NCBI GenBank assembly: GCA_013397075.1
Contig: VWZS01009934.1
Location: 5,174,305 to 5,238,304 of the forward strand
Reading direction: 5' to 3'
Length of the DNA stretch: 64,000 bases
Source: Rhabdornis inornatus
Taxonomy: Eukaryota; Chordata; Aves; Passeriformes; Rhabdornithidae
The notes beneath the pieces are model-generated. The model ran no database searches. It was not told where the DNA came from and worked only from the letters and a program-made list of their open reading frames with translations. Shown here one piece after another: positions 24,064 to 36,610 of this stretch. A program made the translations under genes and the position numbers. Positions within the stretch are counted from its first letter, which is position 1; each line of letters opens with the position of its first letter.

Positions 24064-24379
24064 TTGTCCTCCCTAATAACTGTTGCTTCTTACAGATTTT
24101 CTTCTGATTCCTCTTTCTAGTAGAATTACTATAAATAAGAGATGTGTTCACTAGCTTAACTATACTTCACGAAATAATAGAAAAACCTCTGAATAAAGCC
24201 TTTTGCTTTATTCAATAAAGCAAAATACAAAAGACTTTCTGGAGACCAGCTCCCTGTGTTATGAAGCCTGCACCAGCAAAAAGGGCAGATATTTATAAGG
24301 CCAATGAGTGACAAATGTGCATCACTCACATTTTCAACTTCAGAAAAATAATTATAGCTGAATTTAATCACTCAGGAGA
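24064..24379. other. Short unique stretch, no gene seen
   Basis: About 300 bp of unremarkable AT-rich sequence between the duplicate copy and the T-rich tract. It contains a minus-strand open frame of 71 codons with no recognisable motif. Confidence 0.4.
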
Positions 24380-24476
24380 TTTTTGGTTTTGTTTGTTTGT
24401 TTGTTGGTTTTTCATTTGTTTTTTAATTTTTGTTTGTTTGTTTGTTTGGGTTTTTATTTATTTATTTATTTATGGT
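24380..24476. repeat. (TTTG)n and (TTTA)n low-complexity tract
   Basis: Two runs of TTTG units (about 24,388-24,405 and 24,430-24,448) are followed by a TTTA run (24,452-24,472). The tract directly abuts the 5' end of the next LTR. The frame reading F, V, C and L residues through it is an artefact. Confidence 0.85.
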
Positions 24477-24705
24477 TTGGGGTTTATTTTTTACAGTAGA
24501 TGCTGCAGGAAAGGCAGGAGACTTTTTTACAGGTTGCAGATGTCCAAGTGTATTGGCAGTTCAGTGGTGCAGCAGGGCTGCTTCTGTGAGAAAAGACCAG
24601 GGGCTGCTCCATGTCCAATCCAACCAGTTCCAGCCAGCTCCAACACACACACCACAGGACTCAGTGGAGGTCCTTAATTCACATGGTGATTCCTCTGGGC
24701 AAACA

Positions 24706-24714
24706 TATATAAGG
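24706..24714 (+). promoter_or_regulatory. TATA-like box of the LTR
   Basis: TATATAAGG lies about 230 bp into the 1.1-kb LTR, where a U3 promoter is expected. It is seen directly. Whether it is active is unknown. Confidence 0.5.
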
Positions 24715-25398
24715 GTAAAAAACATTGCACATCAGCTGTGAGTTATATGGAAGAGATTAAGTGTGAGAGAAACAGCCCTGCAGACCCCAAGGTCAGTGGA
24801 GAAGGAAGGGGAAGCAATGCTCCAAGTACCAGAGCAGAGATTCTTCTTCAGCCCATGGAGAACATTATGGTGACACAGGTTGTTCCCTTGTAGCCCATGG
24901 AGGAGCACACTGGAGCAGACATCCCACTGCAGCTCATGCAAGAACTCACAACACAGCAAATGAACATCCATTCCTTTATGCAAACTGCAGCCCATGCAGA
25001 GCCCACTCGGGAGCAGGCTCCTGGCAGGAGATGTGATCCCACAGGAGATCTCATAGAAGAGGCTTTCTGATGGGATATGTGTCCTGTGGGGACTCACACC
25101 GGAGCAGTCTGTCTGTGAGGGCATGTACCTGGTGGAGAGGAATTGTGCTGGAGCAGCTTGTGCAGAACTGCAGCCTGTGGGATAGACACACACTGGAGCA
25201 GGGGAAAAAAAATGCATGAGAAAGTAGGAGGAACTGCTGTGGACTGGCCATAGCCCTCATTCCCCAGAAAACTGCTCTGCTTGGATGAGGGAAGAAGGCA
25301 AAGCAGTCGTGATTAAATGAGTAAAGTTGAACCTGGTATGAAGCAGGGTGTGCGGTTTTGTCTCTGTTTCTCACTCTCATACTCTAGTTTTAATTGGC

Positions 25399-25404
25399 AA
25401 TAAA
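25399..25404 (+). promoter_or_regulatory. AATAAA polyadenylation signal of the LTR
   Basis: A canonical AATAAA sits about 190 bp before the 3' end of the 1.1-kb LTR, followed by T-rich sequence, as expected for the R region of a retroviral LTR. Confidence 0.55.
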
Positions 25405-25587
25405 TTAAACACATCTTCTTCAAGTTCAGTCTGTTTTGCCCTTGACTGTAATTGGCATGGAATTTCCCTATCTTTGTCTCAGCCCATGGGCTTTTTGATC
25501 TCATTTTTCCCCCTATCTCATTGTGGAGGGGGAATGAGAAAGCAGCTGGGTTGGCGCCTGACAGCCAGCCAAGGTCAATGCACTACT

Positions 25588-25990
25588 GTCTTAGAATAAT
25601 TCTAGTCCTATGTTTTTGCTATTGAAAAATTTTGATATTTCTTTTGCAGTTCATACATTAAGTTTTTTAAATGGCTTTTAGACAAGAATGTCATTAAATA
25701 TCTGAGATTAATTCCCAGCTGGTGTTTGTGTTTTCAGCTTCATCAAAATCCATGGAACTGCAGCCTTTCCCAACAGTAGAAAAGTTGACTTCTGTATTTA
25801 AAATTATTTTTCCTTGTATGTAATTACTAACAAACTTAGAGCTTTTACATCTCTCAGACAGGGTAAGGACTTAAAAAAAAATCTGGAAACCTACAATATA
25901 ATCAGGTTCTATTGAAAACGAATGGCTTCTTCACACAGGAGAAACCTTACAAGATGACTTATAATTTATACTGGTTTTCTAAGTCATTAA
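25588..25990. other. Unique AT-rich stretch, no gene seen
   Basis: About 400 bp between the LTR and the next CR1 tail, with no open frame or repeat of note. Confidence 0.45.
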
Positions 25991-26079
25991 ATGGTAGAAT
26001 CACCTGGGTTTGAAGGGACCTTAAAGATCTTTTAGTTCCAACCCCTGTGTCATGGACAGGGACGTCTTTCACTAGAGCG
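25991..26079 (-). mobile_element. CR1 LINE 3' tail, minus strand
   Basis: The plus strand reads 'atggtagaatcacctgggtttgaagggaccttaaagatcttttagttccaacccctgtg' followed by 'catggacagggacgtctttcactag'. This is the reverse complement of the CR1 3' end. Only about 90 bp remain. Confidence 0.88.
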
Positions 26080-26824
26080 GTTATATTTAATAACATTATT
26101 GTTTTTTTGAGCACAAACTATCGGTCTTGGTTTGAAGTAGAAATTACTTACCTATATATCGCATATGCATAAGTCACAAACCCATGGTCATTTCCAGCCT
26201 TTACCACAAATTTATCTGGCACTGATATGATAGACACACACAATAGCAACACTGGTATAGACTGATTTCTATTTAAAATATTTTCTATTCTGAAAATTTT
26301 AAATTAGCATAAATACATTCCTGATTAAAATTCTCTATGCACATATGACATTGTGCATAGACTTTCAGAGCATGGAGAAAGTTTTTTTTGTAAAAAAAAA
26401 CCTATAGTAGCTGATACACAGATTTGGAATGCATTTTCTATGTAATAAAACTTTAAGTTCAAGAGCAGGTCAAATTCTTGTTTAAACTTTTTAGTATCAT
26501 TTATTACTTCCAAGTCTCTTGTGTTGAATAGTCATATACAAAATAATACTATTCATAAAAGACCTCAATATTTATAAATTATACAGCAAGGAAGAAAAAA
26601 AAACTAGACAACAGGCAATTCTCCACATGCTCTTTGATCTAGAAAGAAAGTCTAGAAATGGCACAATCACGTTACATACCTGTAATGCAACTACAAAGCA
26701 CACAATAACAGAAAGCCACATGTTTGGTTAAGTAGATTCTTGACTGGTGTCCTCTTCCCTAGACATGCTCTCCCCAAATCAGTAAAATTTTAATATCATC
26801 TAATTGGCATTTAAAAGACCCTGC
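26080..26824. other. Unique AT-rich stretch, no gene seen
   Basis: About 750 bp of unremarkable AT-rich DNA. It has a minus-strand open frame of 62 codons but no recognisable feature. Confidence 0.45.
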
Positions 26825-27270
26825 TGTTAAGGTTCTGGCCAGGACAGAGTCAATTTTTGCAGTTTCCAGGAGTAGGCATGGTTAGGACCCAGAGCTTATT
26901 CTATACCACCTCACATAATTTTCCCAGAAGGGTGAAAGGGGTCCCTTCCAGGTCTAGTGTAGCAATGGTTGAGTGGTGTTGGGCTCTGAGGGGTGTAGTG
27001 GTGAGGATTTGCATGTGAATTATTCCCCTCTCTTGGAATCTTCTGTAACTGATAATGTTGCTATTAGTGTTCATTTTCTTATCTCATTGCTGTTTCCAGT
27101 AAATTTTTCATATCTCAACCCATGATCTTTACCTTCTTGTGCTTCCTACTCTCCTCTCCAGCACAACCCAGGGGAGAGTGAGGAGGAGGGGGAGTGAATG
27201 AGGGGTGCATGGTTTGCAGTGGTTTTAGTGAGAACACTAAATTGGAGAATACCATTTCTAAACCACAATA
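26825..27270 (+). mobile_element. Solo LTR with likely 5-bp target duplication
   Basis: It starts TGTTAAGGTTCTGGCCAGGAC and ends TTTCTAAACCACAATA, where the avian LTR families in this window typically end in '..taaaccacgaca'. The 3' half has the familiar 'tatctcaacccatgatctttacctt', a C/T-rich 'ctactctcctctcc' and a G-rich 'ggggagagtgaggaggaggggg' followed by 'agtgaatga'. CCTGC directly precedes it and CTTGC directly follows it, a 5-bp target duplication with one mismatch. The length is about 446 bp. It is related to but distinct from the LTRs at 8.1 and 10.0 kb. Confidence 0.75.
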
Positions 27271-29046
27271 CTTGCAGTGAGTAAGAACACAATCATTTTT
27301 TCAGTGGCCTTCATGCTTGCAGACACATGCATGGGCATCAAAAGGAAACCAGATTCAGAATGACACTGTGTAATCTTCAGCACATCTTAAGAAGGAATTA
27401 TATACTGAATGTCTGCTTTACGATTAAAAGATTCCTGAACTGGATTATTGGGTTCAAATTTGGTCTAAAGTCTCAGAAATAGAATTCAGTCAAACAGCAC
27501 TCTGATGAAGTAGAAGGCAAATGCTCTGAGTACCCTTGCCCAGAAAAAAGGAGGGGATAAAGAGGAAGAACTTCACAGAAGTTACTTTTCAAAATACACT
27601 GGTGGCTTTATTTTCTTTCTTCCTTTACTGAGAATTTATTACTTTGTAAACAACTATATCTGGTTAAAATACTGAAACATGATTGAAACACATTTCACCT
27701 GTTCAACTAATTAAAATATATCGTAGCAATGAATAATATTTTAATATACTAATTGAATGTATTTTTCTGACTTATTATGATAAGGAACATTTACTATCTT
27801 CTTAAATGTCTGAATGTTCCCTTTAGGCCATGTAGGTTTTAATTATTCTACTGAAATTGATTTGTCTCAGCCAATCATAGAACACAGATAAAGCATGGAA
27901 ACTTAGGAATACCATATAATTTTTTTTTTGCTCATTTATGCAAATCCCTGTCTACTGATTAGCTAATGGGAGCTAATTTACATTCTCTCTATACATTTAT
28001 TTCTCAAGAATTATAGTGAATTTGCATATTTCTGTTTCATCTGCTGTTGTCCATTTGATCCTACAAGGTCTTCCCTATATATTTTCAGTAACTGAACCTC
28101 GTACAGTTAAAGGAGAATGTATAATAATATCAATAAAATAAGAAATCCCTGTCTAATAAAAATGAATACATAAATAGAAAGAAACATTTAATGATTTGAG
28201 AAAGTGCTACAAGACTATTCTTGATAAAATTAGTATTAGTTTCTTTTAGAATTTGTTTCTCTTTCTTTCCCTTCCCATGTGATTTAGATAACAAGCTTCC
28301 CATCTTGACTTTTTTTTTTGCAGAAGATCAATATTTTGAAAAGAAATGTTAATAAATAAAGAAAAATAATATTGAATTAGATATTTTGCAAACAATTTTT
28401 TCTTTTGTATATGTTTCTTTTTCATTAAAATTATCTTTCACTCATTTATAATTGACAAGCATGGGCTTTTTTTTCATTTTAATAATGCTAAATGAAGATG
28501 GTTTGGCGTTCCAAAAATGTTGAAACTTGATAATTACTATGATTTAACAAATAATATTTTAAAAAGAGTTCTTGAAATGTAATGCTCTCTAATGAAAATA
28601 AAACCTATTTGAATCTAATATTTTTGAACTTTTAGGCACCTGTCATGCATTTTGTTATCAGTCCCATGTATATGTAAATATACATTTAACTCCTAGTTCC
28701 TCAAATGACTGAGCAGCCAAGATATGGATATGCAAGGACCATCTCTGAAATATTACATTGTTCTATCTCCTTGTGTGTACCTTTAGCAGAATAAATAAAT
28801 AAAATAAAGTCAACTTTTCCATTTAAGAGTGTTGTGACAGTCCCTCATGTTATCCATGGTCATTTCAGCTTGGATTATTATTTATAGTAAGGCAAAGCTT
28901 TTATCTGAGATGGAGGGCCATGACCTTTCGGAGCAGAGACAATAAATGAAATGGATGCTTTCAGAAGGGAAGGAAAAGGAAGTATTATGTACCAGGGACC
29001 AGCCCGATGTGCAATGATCTCAGCACAAAAATAGTCTACCTGCTAT
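27271..29046. other. Unique AT-rich sequence with possible regulatory motifs
   Basis: No gene or repeat is seen. Positions 27,930-28,030 are notable: a perfect octamer ATGCAAAT at 27,938-27,945, TAAT-core homeodomain-type motifs at 27,955-27,981, and a second octamer in the opposite orientation (ATTTGCAT) at 28,020-28,027. The rest is AT-rich and featureless. Confidence 0.4.
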
Positions 29047-29083
29047 TTGTTTTATCTTATTTTGTTTTATTATTTTATTTTAC
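29047..29083. repeat. (TTTTA)n-like low-complexity tract
   Basis: Roughly seven degenerate TTTTA or TTTTG units. A plus-strand open frame of 93 codons (29,007-29,288) reads through it and has no recognisable domain. Confidence 0.7.
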
Positions 29084-32000
29084 TCCTCTGGCTATGTCAC
29101 AGAGGAGAAATTTGAAAAAATCAGAAGACAACAGAGAGGTGGCTTTTCTGGGACTCATAGTGAGATTCACAAGTATGAGTGGCTGCCTGAGGAAACCTAC
29201 AGAAGGATTTGTTACAATGCACCTTGAGAAGGCAATAAAGGCTGTCAGCACTGATGGAAATAGAAGTCAAATCTTTAGCAGCAGATGATGGTTATTGAAA
29301 GAGAAGGGAAGGGTCTTCACAAGTAGTGAGGGACTGCTCTGTAAATTTAGCCTTATGGATGACTGAATACCAGGCCCCAAAACATTCCCCAAGTTCTGCT
29401 GATGTAGTGGAACAGACAAAGCCTAAGACATCTTTTGGGTCATTTTCATGGAGATGGCAGAATTTCTATGTGCAGATGTGACTGGCTGGGAAATGCAGAA
29501 CAACCAGGACAGGTCAGAGAGTAACTCTAAGCTGCCATTAGAAATAAAGTAAGTGGAAAAAACTATGCACAATCAGGGTAAAAGATTCAAAAGAAGAGAA
29601 GGAAACAGTATGTCTATTATCCAAAACCAGCAAGACACAACATGCAGCTATTGCAGCTTGCAAGCTTAAGCTTCTGTGACAGTTATTAAAGATGTTAACA
29701 GAATTGGGTTTTCTTTTTATTTTTATTAGTTTATAGGGTGAAAGTCCTACATGTGTGAGTGTCAGGATTCTTTACAAGAAGGATGTACTTTAAAATACAC
29801 AACCCAAGACTAACTCCATGCAGGGCTGTAACTGCATTAAATTTCAGTGGATTTGGGTGGAATTTTTAGCCTATTTTGAAGCTGTGTGCTCACTTTCCAG
29901 TGTTCTCCAATGTCACCTTGAGCAAATATGCCCAAAGGAAGCAGATCATTCAGTGAGCCTAAATTAAGGTTGGGGGCGGGGGGAACCCACTTAAGAGCTG
30001 TCATTATTTCTTTTCTAAATTGGATGGCCTCCCCATGGAAATGGCGGAAGCCATGTTGTATGGAACTTTTAAAACAAAATTGAACAAAAGACTAAAAACA
30101 TTACAACGAGCACTTCTGAATCGGGATATTAGATAACTGTTAGTTTATTTCCCCTTCATTTTTTTTCAAATTGTTGTGTTTTGCTGAGAGACTAATGTTC
30201 TTGACAAAGAACCACTCGTTATTTATTTCCCAGCAAAATATTGGCTTATGTGAGTGCAATGAAATATAACTGAACTACCTCAATTTTTACATGAAATCAC
30301 TGACCCAGCCTTGGGAAGGTGCAGGCTTTAAGCAGTTTATACAATAATTTTAGTCAAGTCAGAATTCTAAACAGACTACTAAAGAAAGTTTTAATGTTCT
30401 ACAATCAAATTAATAACTCTTCTGGATGGATCAACACGATATGGTGCCCGCTTGTTATCTTCTTTGGTTACCAGAGTGAAGATAACTTGGACCAGAGTAA
30501 ATAGCTTTCTTTTCCCTTGCTTTATATTCTGGATTATTTTGCAATTAAAAGCAGGAGTGCTGCTGGCCTTCATGTTTTAAGTAACTTGCATTAGGAAGCA
30601 CAATTAATATTAGGAAAAGACTGATACCTTAAACTAGCTCCTGTTATTGATGATATGTTGGAGAATATGCCTTTAAAATTTTCCCATTTGGTCTGGAGAG
30701 AAAATGCTACTCCTGGAGGAGAAAACCTGCAGGTGATACTGAATAGTGTTGTCTCACATTTAAAGAAAATGTTAGAGCCACAGAGTTATACAAAACATTA
30801 ACTAATTTTAGATGCATATATATAAATAATAATCACATCATTTTAGTGTTTTCTGTTCATAAGGAAACAATTCCCTGCATATGAAATACTTTTGTAACAT
30901 TTACAGATGTCCCTCCAAGCCAGTAAACCAGAATTGAACGCCCTAAGGAAAAATTAGGTTAACCTGTGAGAGGAAAACAAGTTTCCTGTGAAAAGAAAAT
31001 CAGGGCCAAAGGCAGTGCTACAAATAATACCGAAAATTATGTCTAGGTGAGAATAAAAAAACCCCAAATGTATGGAAGATTAAAAAGTCTGTATGGATTC
31101 TTGTCAACAATGTATGTGTGAAATCTTATGGGGAAAAGAAAATCAGATCAAAAACTTAGGGCTTAAAAATGCAGAGAATGAGTTTTATATATTTTCCTCA
31201 AACCCCAGAAGGAACAAAGCCAGCATTAAGTGTGTGAATCACTAGAAAAAACTCTCTACTATATGTTCAAACCAATTTTCTCTGTTTATAAACATCCACC
31301 TAATTTCTGTATCTGATTCTTTTCATGTCACTGCTATTGGCAGACTACTGTGCAGTTCTGAGTCTCTTAAGTGCATCTTCCTCAGAACCATTTTTTGATT
31401 TCTAGAATCTACAGTAATTAGCTGCTTATGCTTATATCTTTTTTTTATGGTACAATGTTTCTCCTTTCAAGTAATTCTTCTCTCCCATTTATTTAAGAAG
31501 TTGGCATGACTTCTAGCTTTGATCTCTGTAGACTTCAATTGGACACAAAATGCTTCGTATTGCCATCTCTTTTTTTGCGATTTATAAAAATATAGCCTGA
31601 ACAAAGTCCTGGAAAATAAGTTTTTTATATAGCCTATCAACTACATTTAAGATCTTAAAAGACACACCAGCATAAGTAGTTAAACCAAATTTTCATAAAA
31701 TACTGAGTTTTGTTTTTATGACTTTTCACTTACTTTCTAGATACAGTAGCCCAAGTTTAAAAACTAATTCACAAATAGTGATCATGATGCTCTTGTTTCT
31801 GTGAAAAAGGTAATGTTGTCTTTTAAGACACATTGTAGTTTTCAAAATAAGACTCAAGCGTTTACTACAGCTGCCATTTTGGGAGAGTGTTTCACTTACA
31901 GAGGGGATAGCTGGAGATGTAAAGGAGTGCTGTTTTCTGGTCCAGAAAGTACCAGTCTGAGATTTTCCATAGACATACACTAAAGAACATGACTCTTCTT

Positions 32001-33399
32001 TACTCAGGGGTAAAAGCTTACTTATCTTCCTGTTCTGAAGCTGGAGTCCGGAGCAGACAGGCTTTATTCTTTCTTGTTTGCTCTTCCTAAAGAAGACATT
32101 GAACCAGGAGAAACATCTGAGATGGGAGCCTGCAATCCCTGCTGTCCTTGGGTGTCACCCTGGTGATGAATCACTTAACAATTTCAAGGAGCTTCTCTGA
32201 ACTTCTGGTTCTATTGCCCCAATGTGCAGAAACACTTCAGGCAAAAAGTAAGAAAAGTATACTCCCTGGCAACTTTAGAAACAGGAAAGAAATACGTTTT
32301 TTACAATTTTCAACAACCTCAGCTGCCATTGGGAAATCTTTTCAAATATTTTTAAACGGAAAAGAAGAAGAAAAAGACAAAAAAAACCAACATAAAGGCT
32401 TAAATAAATTCATATTAACTATTCACTAGGAAAATTTAAATTACTTCCCAAATAATTATTGGAGCCAAAATCTTCATTTTTAAAGGAAGAATAACAGCTA
32501 TTTAATGTTCACCTTATATGCAATGCTTTATAAAACTTTATTAATCTGACACTTAAGATAAAAAAAAATCAAAGTAGAAAGTAAAATAAGTTTAAATTCT
32601 CCACTGGCTGTCCTCTAAACCTCTCAAACCCTTATACTCTGTGCATTAACTGAAGATTTGTTCTGCCAAAAGCAGTGCTAACATAACAGCTGCAGGCTGA
32701 CAGTTCGCATTAACTGTTGCAACTCGGAAGAGCGTGACCCCTGTCTTAGACGTCGCTTGTTCTATCTTATCAGACATAATGCAGACGAAAAAATTGTGCT
32801 ACCAAGAAAATCCCAAGGACCAAAAAAGTCAGCAACAGCAAAAGTGCTAACCTACATTTTCAGTCAGCTTTACAGGAGGAGCTGAAACATAATATTCAAC
32901 AACCATACAAATCCCAACTACTTCTGTGAACTTCTTACTCAGCTGGAGAATTGCTGAAGTGGCTGTCTTGCTACGAGGAACTTGCCACAGTTCTGCTTTC
33001 TGCTGGCCAATTCTGTCTCAAGATCAAGAGCTCACAATGTAGCCCAGTAAACACTATTTGACGTGACTAGAGAAAGGCTGCAGGCTTTGCACTGCCCCAG
33101 CAGCAGTGTCTCAGGGCTCTTGTGGCCCTGCTGGCCACAGCTGGGCTCAGGCTGGTTCATCAGCTGTTGACAGGAGCAGTATCCATGGACTGCCCTGGTT
33201 TAGCTTTTCCCTGTGAGTCCCAGTTCAGCACCTGTCAGACAATGGCTGGGAAGCAGAGGGTGAAAAACAGCAGCCCTTCATAGCAATGACAACAACAACA
33301 AAAAAATGACAGCAAAAGGAAACCGATGGGAAGACGGTGTGTTGAATTGAAAGAAGGCTTAAAAGTGGCACAAGACCAAGAAAGAGGAAACTCCTACCT
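29084..33399. other. Unique sequence, no gene seen
   Basis: 4.3 kb without a recognisable gene. Open frames stay below about 95 codons and look random. A GC-richer patch at about 33,070-33,260 ('tgccccagcagcagtgtctcag', 'ctggccacagctgggctcagg') has no identifiable origin. It may be a decayed repeat or belong to the retroviral element that appears to start just after it. Confidence 0.45.
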
Positions 33400-33920
33400 A
33401 TAAGTGATGCAGAGACAAAGGCTCTCCAACTAGTTAAAGTTAGAAAGTGGTATGTTTATTATGACACTGGGCACACCCAGGAGAAATCTCTGGGTGCGAA
33501 GCAGGTGTGAAGTTTTGATGATTCTAACAATACCCCATCCTCCCATCCTGACAGAACAAAGCCAAGCAGGTCATATTGTCTTAGCTTTATTGGCCCACTC
33601 ATTAATTATTAACTGTTCTACATTGCTTTTACTCCAGTCATTATATGTATAGCTCCTATCCCCCAGCTAAGCTATTAACCCTTTAATTCTTGCATCATAA
33701 GTACCTCAGGATGAAATAACTTGTCAGAAACACCAACAGTTCTTACACCAAAGCCACCCAGCACCTTCCCCCTCTTCTTCCTGAGAAAGACTGAAACCAT
33801 CAGTCTTGGGACCCACAAGGAAAATCGAAGGGTGAGCATCACACAAGAGAAAGAGACTGTGAAAAGAGAAATGTTATTTTATAATGTATTTAAGGGCATT
33901 TCTAGCAAGGCTTTTCTGCA
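33400..33920 (-). mobile_element. Probable ERV LTR, minus strand, ends uncertain
   Basis: The plus-strand stretch 'gttagaaagtggtatgtttattatgacactgggcacacccaggagaaatctctgggtgc' (33,439-33,498) resembles the reverse complement of an LTR R/U5 junction known to me from songbird ERVK-type elements. In that reading it gives an AATAAA signal on the minus strand (plus coordinates 33,455-33,460). Sequence on the higher-coordinate side would be U3. I could not fix either terminus or a target duplication, and no coding region adjoins it. Confidence 0.42.
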
Positions 33921-36610
33921 TTAATTTTTACTTTAAGTAATAGTTCTGTCATAGCTGGACTAACAATAACTTCTGTTTTGATTGTATGATAAAGATTTTT
34001 AAACTTACAGTAAATTCTTAGTTCTGTGTAATAGTTCCCTCTTTCCTATGACAGGATTTGCATCAAATATGTCACAAAAGAGACGACTGTAGTTAATATG
34101 CCCTTGGATTTAGAGGTAACATTTATAATCCTTGGTTTATTACGCTTGAAGAGGAAGTCGGGCAACAAAGGCAGCTATGAAATAATGTTAAGGCATGATG
34201 TTAGTGATTGTCCTATGGGATAAGGGCTAAAAATCTGAAGAATTGTTATCTTTACTACAAATTTTGAAAACTGTCACTAAATATGTGAGAACCAGATGTT
34301 TGAAATCACAATAAGCTTGACTCCGTGGACTGGCATGTATCTTTCACCTGAAAAATAAAAGTGATATGGATCATTATAAAAAGAATCTCTCTAATACAAA
34401 TCATTCTTCTCTTTGCCTTGACTCAGGGGTTGTTTTTGATAAAAACAAGGCATTGAAGGAAGGGAGGAATTAACTCTCTTTTGACATCTATATCCACAAA
34501 AAATCTAAGGTGGCGTCTAAGCATCACATAGACACAACAGAAGCATCCCCCTGGTAACGTGATTAAACAGACATTCTTTTGTCTGACAGATACTCTTCCT
34601 TACCTTGCCTTGCCTTGCTAGGCCCTGGCCTGGGGATTAGGAGGTTTCGAAAGGAAAGAATGGATTGGGAGAACAATGACGCTGCATGAAGAGTCTCTTT
34701 TTACTATGGAGTAAAATAGATATAATGCTGTTCACACCTAGTAGCAACCTCATTATTGCTGCTCATTTTTCCCTGTGACTACATTCTTTTTTCTCCACCC
34801 ACTCATGCCAAAGACATTATTATCCTCTTTTTTGACCTTCATCCACCTCACCCATTTCATTACGACCTATTCAAACCACAGCACCCAGCATCATTCTTCC
34901 TTCTTACTTCTTGTTCACCTGGGGAGGCAGAGTTCATCTGCAAAGTACAATGTTTCTCAACCAGAAACTCCTTCTGTTTCCTTGGTAAAATTATGATTTT
35001 TTTGTTGTTGTTGTGATGGTGTAGTTTTTTGGATGTTAGAGGTTATTTCATTGTTGGTGGATTTTTTTTCCTCAGATTTGATGTCACTTGGCACAATAGG
35101 TGGATGAAGACATAAATGGGGATGGAAGGCGTGCTGGTTGAAAAATGGATTTTTTAAGGAGCTGAAGCAGCTTGAAAAGTTGATTGGATGCAACACTACT
35201 TTGAAACAAACAGGAAATAAGCTTAGCTCGCAGACCTAAAACATGGTGTTACTTGCCACTTTCCTCCCTTGGCAACACAGCACAAATATTTGAAGACATG
35301 TAATTCACTTTTAAGAGTGTTCCATGCTACTCTGAGAAATCTTGTTTTCAATCTTTTCTGTTCCTATTTCTAAAAAGAATTCTGAAATTACTTGCTGGAT
35401 TGAGAGGAAGGATATAAATACCCTACGCACCAGGTAAATGCTTAAACCTTTAGTCCCTGGCTATATTCATTTATCCAATATGAACAGACTGAAAGAGATT
35501 TATCAGAGAAGACAAAGTAACCCACAGCAATATTACTTAAAGCCTTGAAGTTAGTTTTACTAGGAAATAGAAAATGGAGGTCTAGGTGTCTGAAAATATC
35601 AAGGAACCAAATTTCTATCTTCCTTATACTGCATGAGTATTGTATTCATGCAATTATTGGCTAAATTAAATGACTGGATATGCTGGACTGATCCTAACTG
35701 GAGAGCTTAATCCAAGTCTCATCTTGCTATTTTGTTGTTTTCTTTCAAGGTGTTTCAAAATGAAAGAAATGTTCCTTTATTGTTAAGTAAAAACTGGGGT
35801 CATCCAAAGGACTTATTCTCTTCCATTACACCAATGAAAACTGAATACAACATTTTCCACAGGGATGGAAAGAAACAAGCTGTAAATATGGTAGAGAACC
35901 TGCAAAATGTTATCAACACAGGAAGCAGTTTGCAATTTCTTTGCTCATTTTTATGTGGGAGTAGCTACATGAAATGCAAACTACTAGAAAAGCAAGTTTT
36001 ATGTGTCAGAAGTTGTCTCAAGCAGTTATAACCTACAAAGGACATATAGCAATCATGTTGACAGGAGGGGTACCAGAGAGCTAACCAGGATGCTGTGTTA
36101 AATAGCCTGTCATCTCAGCCTATTTCTGCCTGACAATGTCTCCAACAGCATCAAGGCTCTCCTCATCATCAGTGTGAATTTTCACCCAGGCTGAAAGTGT
36201 TAGTGTGCAAGAGAAAGATTGAATGGCCAAGCTGTGCTACCTTCTTAACCCAGAGGAATATTAATAACAGGTGACAGATATGCCTCTAAAGATGTTATAC
36301 ATCAAGCATATATAACATATTCTGTGATGCATCATAAGACTTTCTGTGATGGTCCATCTGAAATGTTTGCTGGAAGTTGTGCAGAAGTCCTAAACACATT
36401 GTCTCCTGCTACACTTGGCAGTAGTTTCTTGGCATTTTAGTGTTAGTGTAAACACAGGGAGTGGATACCTTCAATCATCTAAAGCAAGGTTTGAGAAAGT
36501 ACACTTTGTGTTGATACTGATGTAGAAAAGTTTTTGTAAGAAGTTTTCTGTTTCCCACTCTGGTGGCATTTCATGTCATCAAAACAAAGATAGTTCATTC
36601 TGAGAATAGC
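33921..36610. other. Unique AT-rich sequence, no gene seen
   Basis: 2.7 kb with chance open frames of up to 99 codons (35,732-36,031 plus) but no recognisable protein. A short CCTTG-unit run occurs at 34,600-34,618. There is nothing else of note. Confidence 0.45.

Larger units (their letters stand above)
24478..25587 (+). mobile_element. Solo LTR (1.1 kb) of an avian endogenous retrovirus
   Basis: I recognise this as a long avian LTR family. Landmarks in order are 'gatgctgcaggaaaggcaggaga' (about 24,500), 'gagaaaagaccaggggctgctcc' (24,589), a TATA-like TATATAAGG at 24,706-24,714, a series of degenerate 'gcagcccatg...ggagca' modules (24,848-25,201), 'ggaggaactgctgtggactggcc' (25,228), an AATAAA signal at 25,399-25,404, 'cagtctgttttgcccttgac' (25,426) and the 3' end 'cagccagccaaggtcaatgcactact'. 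The last two bases have decayed from CA. The exact 5' end is uncertain because it merges with a T/G-rich tract. No proviral interior follows. The minus-strand frame of 161 codons at 24,732-25,217 is an LTR shadow. Confidence 0.88.

Noticed and set aside
24732..25217. Minus-strand open frame of 161 codons
   Set aside because: It lies entirely inside the 1.1-kb LTR, antisense to it, and has no recognisable domain.
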